Of a DNA stretch of 64,000 nucleotides, positions 9,101 through 16,088 are shown one piece after another; the stretch's first letter is position 1, and the number at the start of each line of letters is the position of its first letter. The notes under the pieces are model-generated. The model was not told the origin of the DNA and searched no databases. It saw nothing but the letters and a program-made list of their open reading frames with translations. This DNA comes from Prionace glauca. Its lineage: Eukaryota > Chordata > Chondrichthyes > Carcharhiniformes > Carcharhinidae. The translations under genes and the position numbers were made by a program. The stretch lies in NCBI GenBank assembly GCA_037974335.1, contig CM075729.1:112140437-112204436 (forward strand). Reading direction: 5' to 3'.

Positions 9101-11734
9101 TCGGTACTAGGACCTCTACTATTTGTAGTATGTATTAATGACTTGGAAGAGGGGGTAGGTGGTGTGATCAGCAAATTTGCTGATGACACTAAGATGGTTG
9201 GATTGGCGGGTACTGAGGAGCAGTGCCTGCCAATGCAACAGGACATAGACAGGCTGGTAGATTGGGCAGATAGATGGCAAATGGAATTTAATCCGGAGAA
9301 ATGCGAGGTGATGCACTTTGGCCGGAATAATGTGGAGGGGAGTTATATGATAAAAGGTAGAACTATCCGGAGTATAGATATGCAGAGAGACCTGGGGGTG
9401 CAGGTACACAAGTCCCTGAAGGTGTCGGTGCAGGTGCAGAATGTGATGAAAGCGTATGGCATGTTAGCCTTCATAGGAAGGGGTATAGAATATAAGAGTA
9501 GGAGTCTGATGTTGCAGTTGTATAGAACGTTGGTTAGGCCTCACCTGGAGTACTGCGTCCAGTTCTGTTCGCCGCACTACAGGAAGGATGTAGAGATCCT
9601 GGAGAGAGTGCAGAGGAGATTTACCAGGATGTTGCCTGGTATGGAAGGGCTGTCTTACGAGGAAAGATTGAACGCACTTGGGCTGTTTTCCCTTGAGAGA
9701 CGTCGGCTGAGGGGGGATCTAATAGAGGTTTATAAGATTATGAAGGGGATAGATAGAGTAAATGGTGGTAAGCTTTTTCCGCTATTAGAAATGGATAGAA
9801 CGAGGGGTCACGGGCTTAGGGTGAGGGGGGCTAGGTATAAGACTAATATTAGAGGGCAGTTTTTCACACAAAGGGTAGTGGGGATGTGGAATGCACTACC
9901 GAGTAAGGTGGTGGAAGCAGGCACGCTAGGGTTGTTTAAGAGTCACTTGGACAGCCACATGAGCGGTCTACATATAGGGGGATACAGCAGGCCTTACTAA
10001 ACATTGAAGGCTTGGGATTCAGTTTTAGCCTCAGGGATATAGAGTCTTTTTAATAATGAATTTTTGTCCACAGGCATTTAAGTCCAGCAAGGGGCATGCG
10101 TGCGGCAGGTTGTGGTGGGCTGTTCTTGGATGTTGCTTCGGGAGTTGCCTACTGCTTCATGTCGTTGGTGTGCTTAAACTGGACCATCTCGAGGGCAACA
10201 TGACAGCTCAGAGACTATCTCTGTTGCTGTGCGGACACATGGATTTGGGCCTGTGTCCGTGGGAGTTTGCGCGTTCTCCCCGTGGTTGCGTGGGTTTCCT
10301 CCGGGTACTCCGGTTTCCTCCCACATCCCAAAAATGTGCTTTTAGGCTGATTGATTGGGTAACAAATTGTCCCTATATTGGACCTCCCTGATCCTCACAC
10401 ATTAGGCATAAACTAAAATCATGAATAGGTCACTGAGACAATGGGACGGCGGCGCGGGCTCGTTGGGCCGAAGGGCCTGTTTCCCGTGCTGTGTTGTTCT
10501 TTGTTCTTAACATCCCCCCTCCGCCCTCACCCCGCTCCCGCAAATGCCCTGTCTAGTCCTGTTAGAATTTTATTAGTCTCTATGGGATCACCCCCCATGG
10601 GGCATGGGTATCACTGGCTGGCCAGCATTCATTGCCCATCCCTAGTTACCCGAGGGCAGTTGAGAGCCAATGTGGTTAAAAGCAAATGACTGCAGACGCT
10701 GGAATCTGAAACTGAGAGAGAAAATGCTGGAAAATCGCGGCAGGTCTGACAGCATCTGCAAGGAAGGAAAAGAACTGATGCTTTGAGACAAAATGACCCT
10801 TTGTTAAAATGCTTTGACAAAGGATCATTTGCACTCGAAACGTCAGCTCTTTTCTCTCCTTCCAGATGCTGCCAGACCTGCTGAGATTTTCCAACATTTT
10901 CTCTTTTGTTATCACTGTGGATCTGAAGTCATATGTAGGCCAGACTGGGTAGGGTCGGCAGCTTTCCTTCCTAAAGGAGCTGATGGGCTGAATGAACAAA
11001 GAAAACAAGAACAAAGAACAGTAAAGCACAGGAACAAGCCCTTCGGCCCTTCAAGCCTGTGCAGATCGTGATGCCTGTACCAACATTGCCTACCTGAGTT
11101 TCCTCCAAGTGCTCTGGTTTCCTCCCACAGTCCAAAGATGTGCGGGTTAGATGGATTGGCCGTGCTAAATTAGTGTCAGGGGGACAAACTGGGTAAGTAA
11201 GGGTATGAGGATCGGGGCTGGGCTGGATTGTGTTCGGTGCAGACTCGATGGGCCAAATAACCTGCTTCTGCTGTGCAGGGTTTCTATGTAAACTAAAACC
11301 GTATGCACGTATTGAGTCCATTCCCATTCTATTCGTGTATTCGTCTAGATGTCCCTTAAATGGGGCTATCGTACCTGCTCCCAACACCTCTCCGGACAGT
11401 TCCTCTTTATGCACTGTCACCTTTCTATGTTTCCATAATTAACTGTCTCTGAGCGTTTTTATTGTCTTACTTTCCTTGCTAAGGTGCACTGCTCTTTACA
11501 TTGTAGACCACGCCTCAAGGATGCCTTTCTAAACCACCTTTTTAAGATATTACCTTCGTTGACCAAAGTATGCAATTGGTACTTACCAGAGTAAAGATAT
11601 AGCATCCACACCATGCATCTGGAATCCATCTGGTCCTGCACTGCGCGATCAATGAAACTAGAAATATCGACGGTCTGCGGAAGCAATAAGTCGGGAGCTT
11701 GCGGGGGTGAGTTACAGGATGTCATTCTTGCCAT
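85..11734 (-). CDS. NKp30 (NCR3)-like Ig receptor gene, 3' end beyond window
   Basis: Minus-strand gene assembled from seven candidate exons: 11587-11629 (leader, possibly from 11734), 5396-5734 (V domain), 2467-2595 (stalk and membrane span), 2042-2063, 1884-1921, 1051-1078 and 85-134 (cytoplasmic tail). All junctions have AG acceptors and GT donors, and the phases agree throughout (1,1,1,2,1,2,1). The V domain has Cys-Trp-Cys landmarks, EFRGRVSRAS, and a J-like YGPGT strand, closest in my memory to NKp30, an activating receptor of natural killer cells. Unlike mammalian NKp30, the membrane span has no buried arginine. The tail carries two tyrosine motifs instead, suggesting direct SH2-type signalling. 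The gene diverges from the C4-like gene. Another V-set receptor of the B7/NKp30 neighbourhood is the main alternative. Confidence 0.65.
436..866 (-). mobile_element. CR1-E 3' end
   Basis: Antisense LINE tail: aagaacataagaa tail unit at the left, then the C-terminal ORF2 remnant. It matches the 3' part of the CR1-E at 61264-61785. Contains a C-tract at about 710-719. Confidence 0.8.
1051..1078 (-). CDS. NKp30-like exon 6: tail spacer with NAGNAG acceptor
   Basis: Acceptor sequence is ttttagcag, so splicing after either AG gives 28 or 25 bases, both in frame, differing by one alanine. It reads (A)APDPSALQ and changes phase 1 to 2. The donor gtcagt is weaker than its neighbours. Confidence 0.4.
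1206..1518 (-). mobile_element. HE1-type SINE, tail type I
   Basis: Antisense SINE. It has a tail with tagaatccctacagtgcag and a tRNA-like head ending near 1518 (gctaaccactgtgcgacc). Confidence 0.8.
1884..1921 (-). CDS. NKp30-like exon 5: tail with TYEDI motif
   Basis: 38 bases between acceptor gtgattcag and donor gtaagt. In the phase set by the previous exon it reads RNNDRTYEDIPHA. Y-E-D-I is a Y-x-x-I SH2-binding motif. Residue -2 is Arg, so it is not a strict ITIM. Confidence 0.55.
2042..2063 (-). CDS. NKp30-like exon 4: 22-base tail micro-exon
   Basis: Bounded by tatatcaacag and gttggt. It turns phase 1 into phase 2 and encodes ARGSQIQ. Support is only splice signals plus phase agreement with both neighbours. 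Confidence 0.45.
2172..2409 (-). mobile_element. HE1-type SINE, tail type II
   Basis: Antisense. The tail begins with the gttactgtgaaaatcccc type (second tail type) and the head ends at gctccactgtgccgtcc. Lies in the intron between tail exons 3 and 4 of the NKp30-like gene. Confidence 0.78.
2467..2595 (-). CDS. NKp30-like exon 3: stalk and transmembrane segment
   Basis: 129 bases, phase 1 in and out. It encodes an acidic stalk (SMEESNSEEPSELLK), then a single hydrophobic span FYVLAYIGAGALGVLILFSS, then YYCVKK as stop-transfer. The span has no Arg, Lys or Asp inside it, so the usual charge pairing with FcR-gamma or CD3-zeta is not predicted. Acceptor is ctctttag; donor follows AAAAAAG. Confidence 0.7.
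2940..3110 (-). mobile_element. CR1 ORF2 C-terminal fragment
   Basis: Antisense reading shows ARSWNVLPDIILELGMMEAF and RELNSYLRR, the usual CR1 end block. A C-rich tract (about 3105-3132) interrupts it. Confidence 0.6.
3160..3605 (+). mobile_element. Degraded CR1 fragment
   Basis: Sense remnant with ctggagtatcatttgcagtg and later gaccaggttcgg-type end block. Much decayed. Contains a perfect small hairpin at 3250-3283. Confidence 0.5.
3610..3926 (-). mobile_element. HE1-type SINE, tail type I
   Basis: Antisense. Runs from cataaaattcctacagtgca to the head gtgctaactactgtgccacc. In the intron between the V and membrane exons of the NKp30-like gene. Confidence 0.8.
3976..4250 (-). mobile_element. 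SINE tail fragment and CR1 3' fragment
   Basis: A 50-base HE1 tail (tagaatcctgcaatcacac to about 4030) abuts an antisense CR1 C-terminal piece with ggtaaaataggcttttcctc. Rest to about 4480 is unassigned. Confidence 0.5.
4797..5200 (+). mobile_element. SINE2, tRNA-headed SINE with LINE-B tail
   Basis: Head has ggctgagtggcatcgccgct and caggttcaaat (A and B box-like). The body reads gatggtggaatttgaattca, and the tail is gggcaataaatgctgg...gaatgaataa, shared with LINE-B. The head/body boundary is blown out by a C-tract at 4893-4927. Confidence 0.75.
5396..5734 (-). CDS. NKp30-like exon 2: V-set domain
   Basis: 339 bases, phase 1 at both ends, as usual for Ig exons. The acceptor is gttaacag and the donor gtgagt. 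Landmarks in order: VFTEDINVTQIP (strand A), SVLLNC (first Cys), FFRWHK (core Trp), EFRGRVSRAS, FIHIKDLRPYDSGTYYC (second Cys with D-x-G-x-Y-x-C), then a short loop and KYGPGTILNV (J-like G strand). The FRGR block and the loop after the second Cys match NKp30 better than Ig, TCR or B7 V domains as I remember them. One N-glycosylation site lies at NVT and others at NAT and NCT. Confidence 0.78.
5798..6150 (-). mobile_element. CR1 3' end
   Basis: Antisense CR1 tail with aacatag repeats at 5798-5820, then gcccttcggcccacgatgtt and an ORF2 C-terminal remnant reading GRFFTQRVVRDWNALPAAVV on the minus strand. In intron 1 of the NKp30-like gene, 65 bases upstream of the V exon. Confidence 0.75.
6151..6640. 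other. Unassigned intron sequence
   Basis: No repeat or coding unit recognised. A minus-strand frame reads ALFRIAFPTFFFWINAVALE, which looks like a leader, but no good donor follows. Confidence 0.4.
6641..6895. repeat. (CA)n-rich microsatellite
   Basis: Imperfect CA/CT dinucleotide and tetranucleotide array. The open frame through it is compositional, not a gene. Confidence 0.9.
6896..7264. other. Unassigned intron sequence
   Basis: No recognisable gene or repeat. Confidence 0.35.
7265..7650 (+). mobile_element. Degraded CR1 ORF2 C-terminal fragment
   Basis: Sense remnant: ggagagattgaatacgctgg (LERLNTLG-like), aggcatggatttaag, then gttttcatccagagagtgat (FIQRVM). Heavily mutated. Confidence 0.6.
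7678..8002 (-). mobile_element. CR1 3' end fragment
   Basis: Antisense tail starting tagaaacatagaagattgga and running to cccccaccatcgggaacatg. Joined directly to the 5' break of CR1-A. Confidence 0.7.
7973..10000 (+). CDS. CR1-A ORF2 fragment: reverse transcriptase, 675 codons open
   Basis: Long uninterrupted frame with the linker after the endonuclease (RNKRMVRGNIGPLRDRGGEL) and a full CR1-type [44 protein letters not shown], catalytic KFADDTKMVG. The C-terminal block is RTLVRPHLEYCVQF, LERVQRRFTRML and FFTQRVVGMWNALP. LINE sequence begins near 8003; the first ten or so codons (MDSPTIGNMS) come from the adjacent antisense CR1 tail, so the ATG is accidental. The apurinic endonuclease and ORF1 are missing (5' truncation). 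Absence of stops over 2 kb marks a fairly young copy. It is not a host gene. Confidence 0.9.
   Translation: MDSPTIGNMSLKGKLKSLQERHVPVKRKDGKGRVREPWVTRDIEDLVRRKREAYTRSRHLRTEIALEEYRECRRELKRGIRKAKRGHEMALAGRIKENPKAFYSYIRNKRMVRGNIGPLRDRGGELCLELGGMGEILNEYFASVFTQERGLMSGAVLEEFEDPLREIVITREEVLGLLDNIKTDKSPGPDGIYPRLLREVRDEIAGPLTQIFVSSLDTGEVPEDWRIANVEPLFKKGQRDNPGNYRPVSLTSVIGKIMERILKDRMCEHLEHCDLIRDTQHGFVTGRSCLTNLLEFFEEVTKTVDEGQAVDVVYMDFNKAFDKVPHGRLIEKVKGHGIQGQVCRWVENWLGRRRQRVVVEGSFSNWRSVTSGVPQGSVLGPLLFVVCINDLEEGVGGVISKFADDTKMVGLAGTEEQCLPMQQDIDRLVDWADRWQMEFNPEKCEVMHFGRNNVEGSYMIKGRTIRSIDMQRDLGVQVHKSLKVSVQVQNVMKAYGMLAFIGRGIEYKSRSLMLQLYRTLVRPHLEYCVQFCSPHYRKDVEILERVQRRFTRMLPGMEGLSYEERLNALGLFSLERRRLRGDLIEVYKIMKGIDRVNGGKLFPLLEMDRTRGHGLRVRGARYKTNIRGQFFTQRVVGMWNALPSKVVEAGTLGLFKSHLDSHMSGLHIGGYSRPY
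8003..10508 (+). mobile_element. CR1-A LINE, 5'-truncated
   Basis: Element body holding the RT frame above, plus a 500-base 3' UTR (10001-10508) that contains an HE1-like stretch (gtgtccgtgggagtttgcgc...tttcctcccac, 10250-10325). It ends in gggccgaagggcctgtttcc and a ttgttctttgttctt tail. Same family as 26551-28462 and 61786-63270. Confidence 0.85.
10590..10985 (-). mobile_element. LINE-B/SINE2 tail interrupted by FB1
   Basis: Antisense tail (gctggccagcattcattgcc) runs to about 10672, is broken by FB1, and resumes at 10914 (gatctgaagtcatatgtagg) to about 10980. Confidence 0.7.
10674..10913. mobile_element. FB1 fold-back element, both arms
   Basis: Left arm agcaaatgactgcagacgct...aaatgctggaaaatcgcggc, right arm the imperfect inverse ending gctgagattttccaacattt. 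Arms meet near 10800-10820 (ccctttgttaaaatgctttg/acaaaggatc). No coding capacity, so a non-autonomous hairpin element. Confidence 0.75.
10986..11435. mobile_element. CR1 tail fragments flanking an HE1-type SINE
   Basis: 10986-11090 antisense CR1 tail (acaagcccttcggcccttca). 11094-11285 sense HE1 body and type I tail (tttcctcccacagtccaaag, gactcgatgggccaaataac). 11290-11435 antisense CR1 piece. Confidence 0.65.
11587..11629 (-). CDS. NKp30-like exon 1: leader
   Basis: Reads MDSRCMVWMLYLYS plus one base of a glycine codon, then a strong donor (gtaagt, 11581-11586). Phase 1 fits the V exon, giving YSG-VFTEDIN. The stretch CMVWMLYLYSGVF is a short hydrophobic core suited to a signal peptide. An upstream in-frame ATG at 11734 would add 35 mostly polar residues; I prefer 11629 because it puts the hydrophobic core next to the start. 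No transcript evidence. Confidence 0.5.
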
Positions 11735-11990
11735 CAGAGTCGATGTGACGCCCCGGAAGAACAGAGAGAGTGGAAAGGTGCGTTAGCACTTTACTCTCGC
11801 CATCACAAGCATGTTCTGCAAATGCTGATATTGCGCCTCCTGGACTTTGACCAGAAGCTTATCACAGATAAATATAAGGTGGTAGATTTCAATCGAATGA
11901 ATTGGAAAATCACTCATTAATTGGAAGGTGTAGGGGAGAAACAAAGGGTTCTCCGAATGCAGAAGCACTAATCACTGAAAATTGGGATGC
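11735..11990 (-). promoter_or_regulatory. Presumed 5' flank of the NKp30-like gene
   Basis: Repeat-free stretch upstream of exon 1. On the minus strand it holds ttccggggcgtcac just upstream of exon 1, which contains an ETS-like core and a CRE half-site. Assigned by position only. Confidence 0.25.
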
Positions 11991-11994
11991 GGGT

Positions 11995-12296
11995 TATCAA
12001 AGTTATACAAAAACAAACCAATAAACTAGGCTTTATTTCTAGAGGGATGGAACTGAAATGTGGGATGTTGTGCGAAACCTCGGTTAGACCAAACTGCGTG
12101 CAATTCCGTTGTCAAATAAGTTAGAGGTATACCCAACAGTACTGTTGCGGGGGAGGGAATGACTGCAAGAGGAGGTTTGCAAGGATGATTCCAGCAAGGC
12201 GTGGAAACACCTAGTCGGAAATAATTGTCAGTCTGGGTCTCATTTCTCTTAAAAAGTAGGGTTGAGAGGTGACTTAGCAGAGGTGATGAGGAATGA
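11995..12296 (+). mobile_element. Degraded CR1 RT fragment
   Basis: Sense remnant around gaaacctcggttagaccaaa and gaggtttgcaaggatgattc (RRFARMI-like). Confidence 0.55.
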
Positions 12297-12660
12297 GGTG
12301 GTGCAATGGTATTGTTAGTGGATTTGTAAACTAGTAGACCTATACTCTGAGGACAAGCGTTCGAATCCCATCATGATGGTGACATGTTTAATTTATTTAT
12401 CGATTTTCGTGAAAACCCCTTTGGTTCACTAACGGGAAGGGAATCTGTAGTCCTTGCCTGATCTGACCGATATTCCACTCCCAGGTCCACGGCAAAGTGG
12501 TTGATTCGTAAGTGCCCTTGTCGGTGGGCAATGAACTCTGGCCCGCCATACCGTGAACGAAAGGTTTTGTGAGAGTGGATACACAGAGAAAATGCTGTGG
12601 TGGGTTGGAGCATAACTAGGAATGCTAAATATAAAGCAGTCGCCATGAAATCCTAAGGAG
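12297..12660 (+). mobile_element. SINE2 copy
   Basis: tRNA-like head (gtgcaatggtattgttagtg, gcgttcgaatcccatcatga), body with ggttcactaacgggaaggga. Old copy. Confidence 0.6.
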
Positions 12661-13160
12661 AATTCCTCAAAGAGGAAGTGGTGAGAAGATGGAGCTCACC
12701 ACCATAGCGGGTGATTGAAGCGAATCCACCACGAACTACAGGGAAGGCCGTAGTCGAATAAATTTCTTTGAACATTACAGGCAGAGCAAAAATGATAGAA
12801 TATATATAATTATCCAAATATAGACTGGAATAGCAGGAGTGTAAAAGGCAAAAGGGGGCAAGAGCCTCTAGAGTGTATTCAGAAAAAAATTCTTCGCAAT
12901 ATGCTTCCACTCCACGAGAGAGGAGGTACTCCAGGCTAGTAGTGTCAAAGGAAATGAGGTGGACCAAATAGATCAAGTGTCAATAGGAGAACATTGCATT
13001 TAATGGAGACATAGACACGCGGATGAGGGAGAGGGAAGTAAGGGTTAATATGGAAGTCGATGAGGAAAGGTGAAAAAAGTGTTCATTGGAGTTTGACTGA
13101 GATCAGGTGGACCTAATGGCTTGTTTCTCTGCTGGACAGTGTATTTATATATTAACACTT
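12661..13160 (+). mobile_element. Possible LINE endonuclease-region fragment
   Basis: Sense remnant: gactggaatagcaggagtgt, then cacgagagaggaggtactcc and gtcaataggagaacattgca. These recall the DW(N)...PTRE...VGEH part of a CR1-type endonuclease. Very decayed. Confidence 0.4.
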
Positions 13161-13410
13161 TGGTATATCCGGGATTCTCCGGAATGCATGAATAGAAGCT
13201 TTGCGATCCATTTCACACTCTGAGAACTATTTTACATGACGCTTGGAAGTTGAGAAGGATCTTTATTTTATTCTAGACCGTGTTCAGAATGATTATCCTG
13301 GGTGATATCTGGTGGACAATCTCTAAATAAGGTGGCCTAAATCAGATCATTATTACTATCACTAATCTAACCAAGATTAGTGGTGATTTGTATCCAATAT
13401 CATCCGCATT
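13161..13410. other. Unassigned
   Basis: No feature recognised. Confidence 0.3.
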
Positions 13411-13717
13411 GGAATTTATGGAATCCCTAGAAGAGGCCATTCAGCCTATCGTGTCTGCACCCATTCTCTGACAGAGTAACGTACCTAGGCTCTCCCCCCC
13501 CCCCCCCCCCCCCCCATAACCCTACACATTTGCCCTGGCCAATCCACCTAACCTAGACACATTGGGGCATTAATTACCATGGTCAATCAGCCTGTTTTTT
13601 GGAGCACCCGGACGAAACCCACATAGATATGGCCAGAACGTGCGAACTCCAAGGCGGAGAATCGAACCCGGGTTCACTGGAGCTGTGAGGCAGCAGTGCA
13701 AGCCACTGTGCCACCCA
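13411..13717 (-). mobile_element. HE1-type SINE with C22 tract
   Basis: Antisense SINE body and head; a run of about 22 C interrupts it at 13494-13515. Confidence 0.75.
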
Positions 13718-13756
13718 GAATTGATTTAGCCGAATTCCCCCAGATAAGATGTTGTT

Positions 13757-13925
13757 GCATAAAAACAAATTAGTGCGGATGCTGGAATCTGAAACCAAAA
13801 AAAAAATGCTGGAAAATCTCAGCAGGCCTGGCAGCACCTGCAAGGAGAGAAAAGAGCTGAGGTGTTGAGCCCAGGTGAACCTTTGTCTTTTCCCTCCTTA
13901 CAGAATCTGCCAGACTTGCAAAGGT
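13757..13925. mobile_element. FB1 fragment
   Basis: Left arm gtgcggatgctggaatctga...aatctcagcaggcctggc and the start of the right arm. Confidence 0.65.
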
Positions 13926-14654
13926 GTTGTGGCGTTCTGGCTCACATTTTCTTGCAGACGCTTACACTCTTTCCCATTCTGTGATGGTTCTAGTGGTCTG
14001 TCCTCTCTCGTTGTCGGCTGTCTCGCTAGATAGCAGTTGGAGAGGCCGTTGCCTCGCAGATTTTGTGTTATTTGCAGCCCGTGTGGTTACTGCAAATACG
14101 CATTGAAGTGTGATTTTCGTCGCACGTAATGAGCAATTGCAACAAGCAGAGACGAGATTGCACATCGGACGGATGCGTATGTGTGTGTATGTGTGTACGT
14201 GTGTATCAGGTATTTTTTGAAAACTATTTGACAGTTCCAGTTGTTTGCTAAATATGTCTCAGATACAGGTTCTCAAAAATAATCAGCGACAGTGCTTTGC
14301 TCACCGCTTCTGAGAAACCTGAAGCAATTGAAATAAAGATCGGAAAACATTGTGTAAAATAAAGTATACTTTCAGTCTCGTAGTTAATGCGGTATGTTGA
14401 ACAGAAAATAGAACTGACAGAAACACAATAAAGAAAAGATTATGCACGTGTGCAGAGTTCTAATGAGAGTTTAAAGACTAACATATATTCTTTTTTCGAT
14501 AATTTTATATGGGAATGCGACACGAGGAAAAATTTACATTGGGAAATGAGCGTTGGGCCGACTGGTCTTGCATTATAGTGACTAGGATATGATAAGCTCT
14601 TTCTGGACCAGCGACATGACACTAATTTTCAAATCCTCTCTGGTCACAGGAGAG
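13926..14654. other. Unassigned stretch
   Basis: About 730 bases with no recognised repeat family, no long frame and no paired splice sites that fit either gene. A short TG-rich tract sits at 14176-14205. Confidence 0.35.
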
Positions 14655-14958
14655 GTGATGATGTAGAGATGCCGGCGTTGGACTGGGGTAAACACAGTAA
14701 CAAGTCTCACAACATCAGGTTAAAGTCCAACCAGTTTATTTGACAGGATTCTCACAAGCTTTCAGAAACGGTGTTCTTTCGTCAGGTGTGGAAGGTTCTG
14801 ATCAGAGAAGGGCATATAAAGACATACACACTTCTATGCCCTTCTCTGATCAGAACCTTTCACACATCTGACGAATGAACACCATTTCCGAAAGCTTATG
14901 AGAATCCTATCAAATAAACTGGTTGGACTCTAACCTGGTGTTGTGAGACTTCTTACGC
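14655..14958. mobile_element. FB2 fold-back element, both arms
   Basis: Long imperfect palindrome: left arm tctcacaacatcaggttaaa...ggttctgatcagagaagggc, right arm cccttctctgatcagaacct...taacctggtgttgtgagact. Central stem of 23 bases is perfect. Confidence 0.8.
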
Positions 14959-15055
14959 AGGAAAGGTGCCAGAGAACTGGAGGACAGCCAATGTGGTACA
15001 ATTATTCAAGAATGGAACTAGGGATAAGCCAGGTAACTACAGGCCAGTGAGTGTA
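14959..15055 (+). mobile_element. LINE RT fragment
   Basis: Reads GKVPENWRTANVVQLFKNGT then KPGNYRPVS, the CR1 RT block before motif A. Confidence 0.7.
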
Positions 15056-15060
15056 CCATC

Positions 15061-15383
15061 AGAATCATAGAGTACCTTTAGTGCAGCTGGAGGCCATGCA
15101 GCCCATTGAGTCTGTACCCACACAATCCCAACCAAGTTCTATTCCCCAATCCCTCATTTGCCCTGCTAATCCCCCTGACTCGAGGGTCAATTTAACATGG
15201 CAAATCAACCTAACACACACATCTCTGGACCGTGGGAGGAAACCAGAGCACCCTGAGGAAACCCACACAGACACGGGGAGAACATGCAAACTCTGCACAG
15301 ACAGTGACCCAGGACTGGAATTGAACACGGGTCCCCAGTGCTGTGAGGCAGCAGTGCTAACTATTGTGCCACCATGGCACCTA
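15061..15383 (-). mobile_element. HE1-type SINE, tail type I
   Basis: Antisense, near full length; inserted immediately after the RT fragment. Confidence 0.8.
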
Positions 15384-15394
15384 GTGGGGGGGCA

Positions 15395-16085
15395 GTTACA
15401 TAGGACATAGAACACTACAGCACAAACAGGCCCTTTGGCCCACAAGTTGTGCTGATCATATCCCTACCTACCAGGCCTATCTATAACCCTCAATCCCACT
15501 AAATCCCATGTACTCATCCAGAAGTCTCTTAAAAGACCCCAATGAGCTCACCTCCACCTCCACCGATGGCAGCCGATTCCACTCACTCTGAGTGAAAAAC
15601 CTACCCCTGACATCTGATCTGTACCTACTCCTCAGCACCTTAAGCCTGTGTCCTCTCGTAGTAACCATTTTAGTCCTGGGAATTAGCCTCTGAGAATCCA
15701 TTCTATCTATACCTCTTAACATCTTATAAACCTCTATCAGGTCACCTCTCCTCCTTCGTCTTTCCAGGGAGAAAAGATCTAGCTCCCTCAACCTATCCTC
15801 ATAATGCTTGCCACCCAGGCAAATTCTTGTAAATTTCCTCTGCACCCTTTCAATAGCTTCCACATCCTTCTTGTAGTGAGGCGACCAGAACTGCGCACAG
15901 TACTCCAATGGGGTCTGACAAGGGTCTTGTAAAGTTGCAGCATTATCTCCCAACTCCTAAACTCAACCCCTCAATTAATGAAGGCCAGTACACCATACGC
16001 CTTCTTGACCACATCCTCCACCTGCAAGGCCGATTTCAGAGTCCTATGGAGCCAGACCCTCAAGGTCCTTCTGATCCACTCCAAG
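15395..16085 (-). mobile_element. CR1 3' half, antisense
   Basis: Tail aggacatagaacactacagc at the left. The minus-strand frame 15477-15953 reads TPLEYCAQFWSPHYKKDVEA, LFSLERRRRRGDLIEVYKML and GRFFTQ...LPSVEVEVSS. Abuts a sense CR1 piece at a 12-base inverted repeat. Confidence 0.8.
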
Positions 16086-16088
16086 ATG

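Noticed and set aside
15477-15953. 158-residue minus-strand protein
   Set aside because: C-terminal CR1 ORF2 block, not a host gene.
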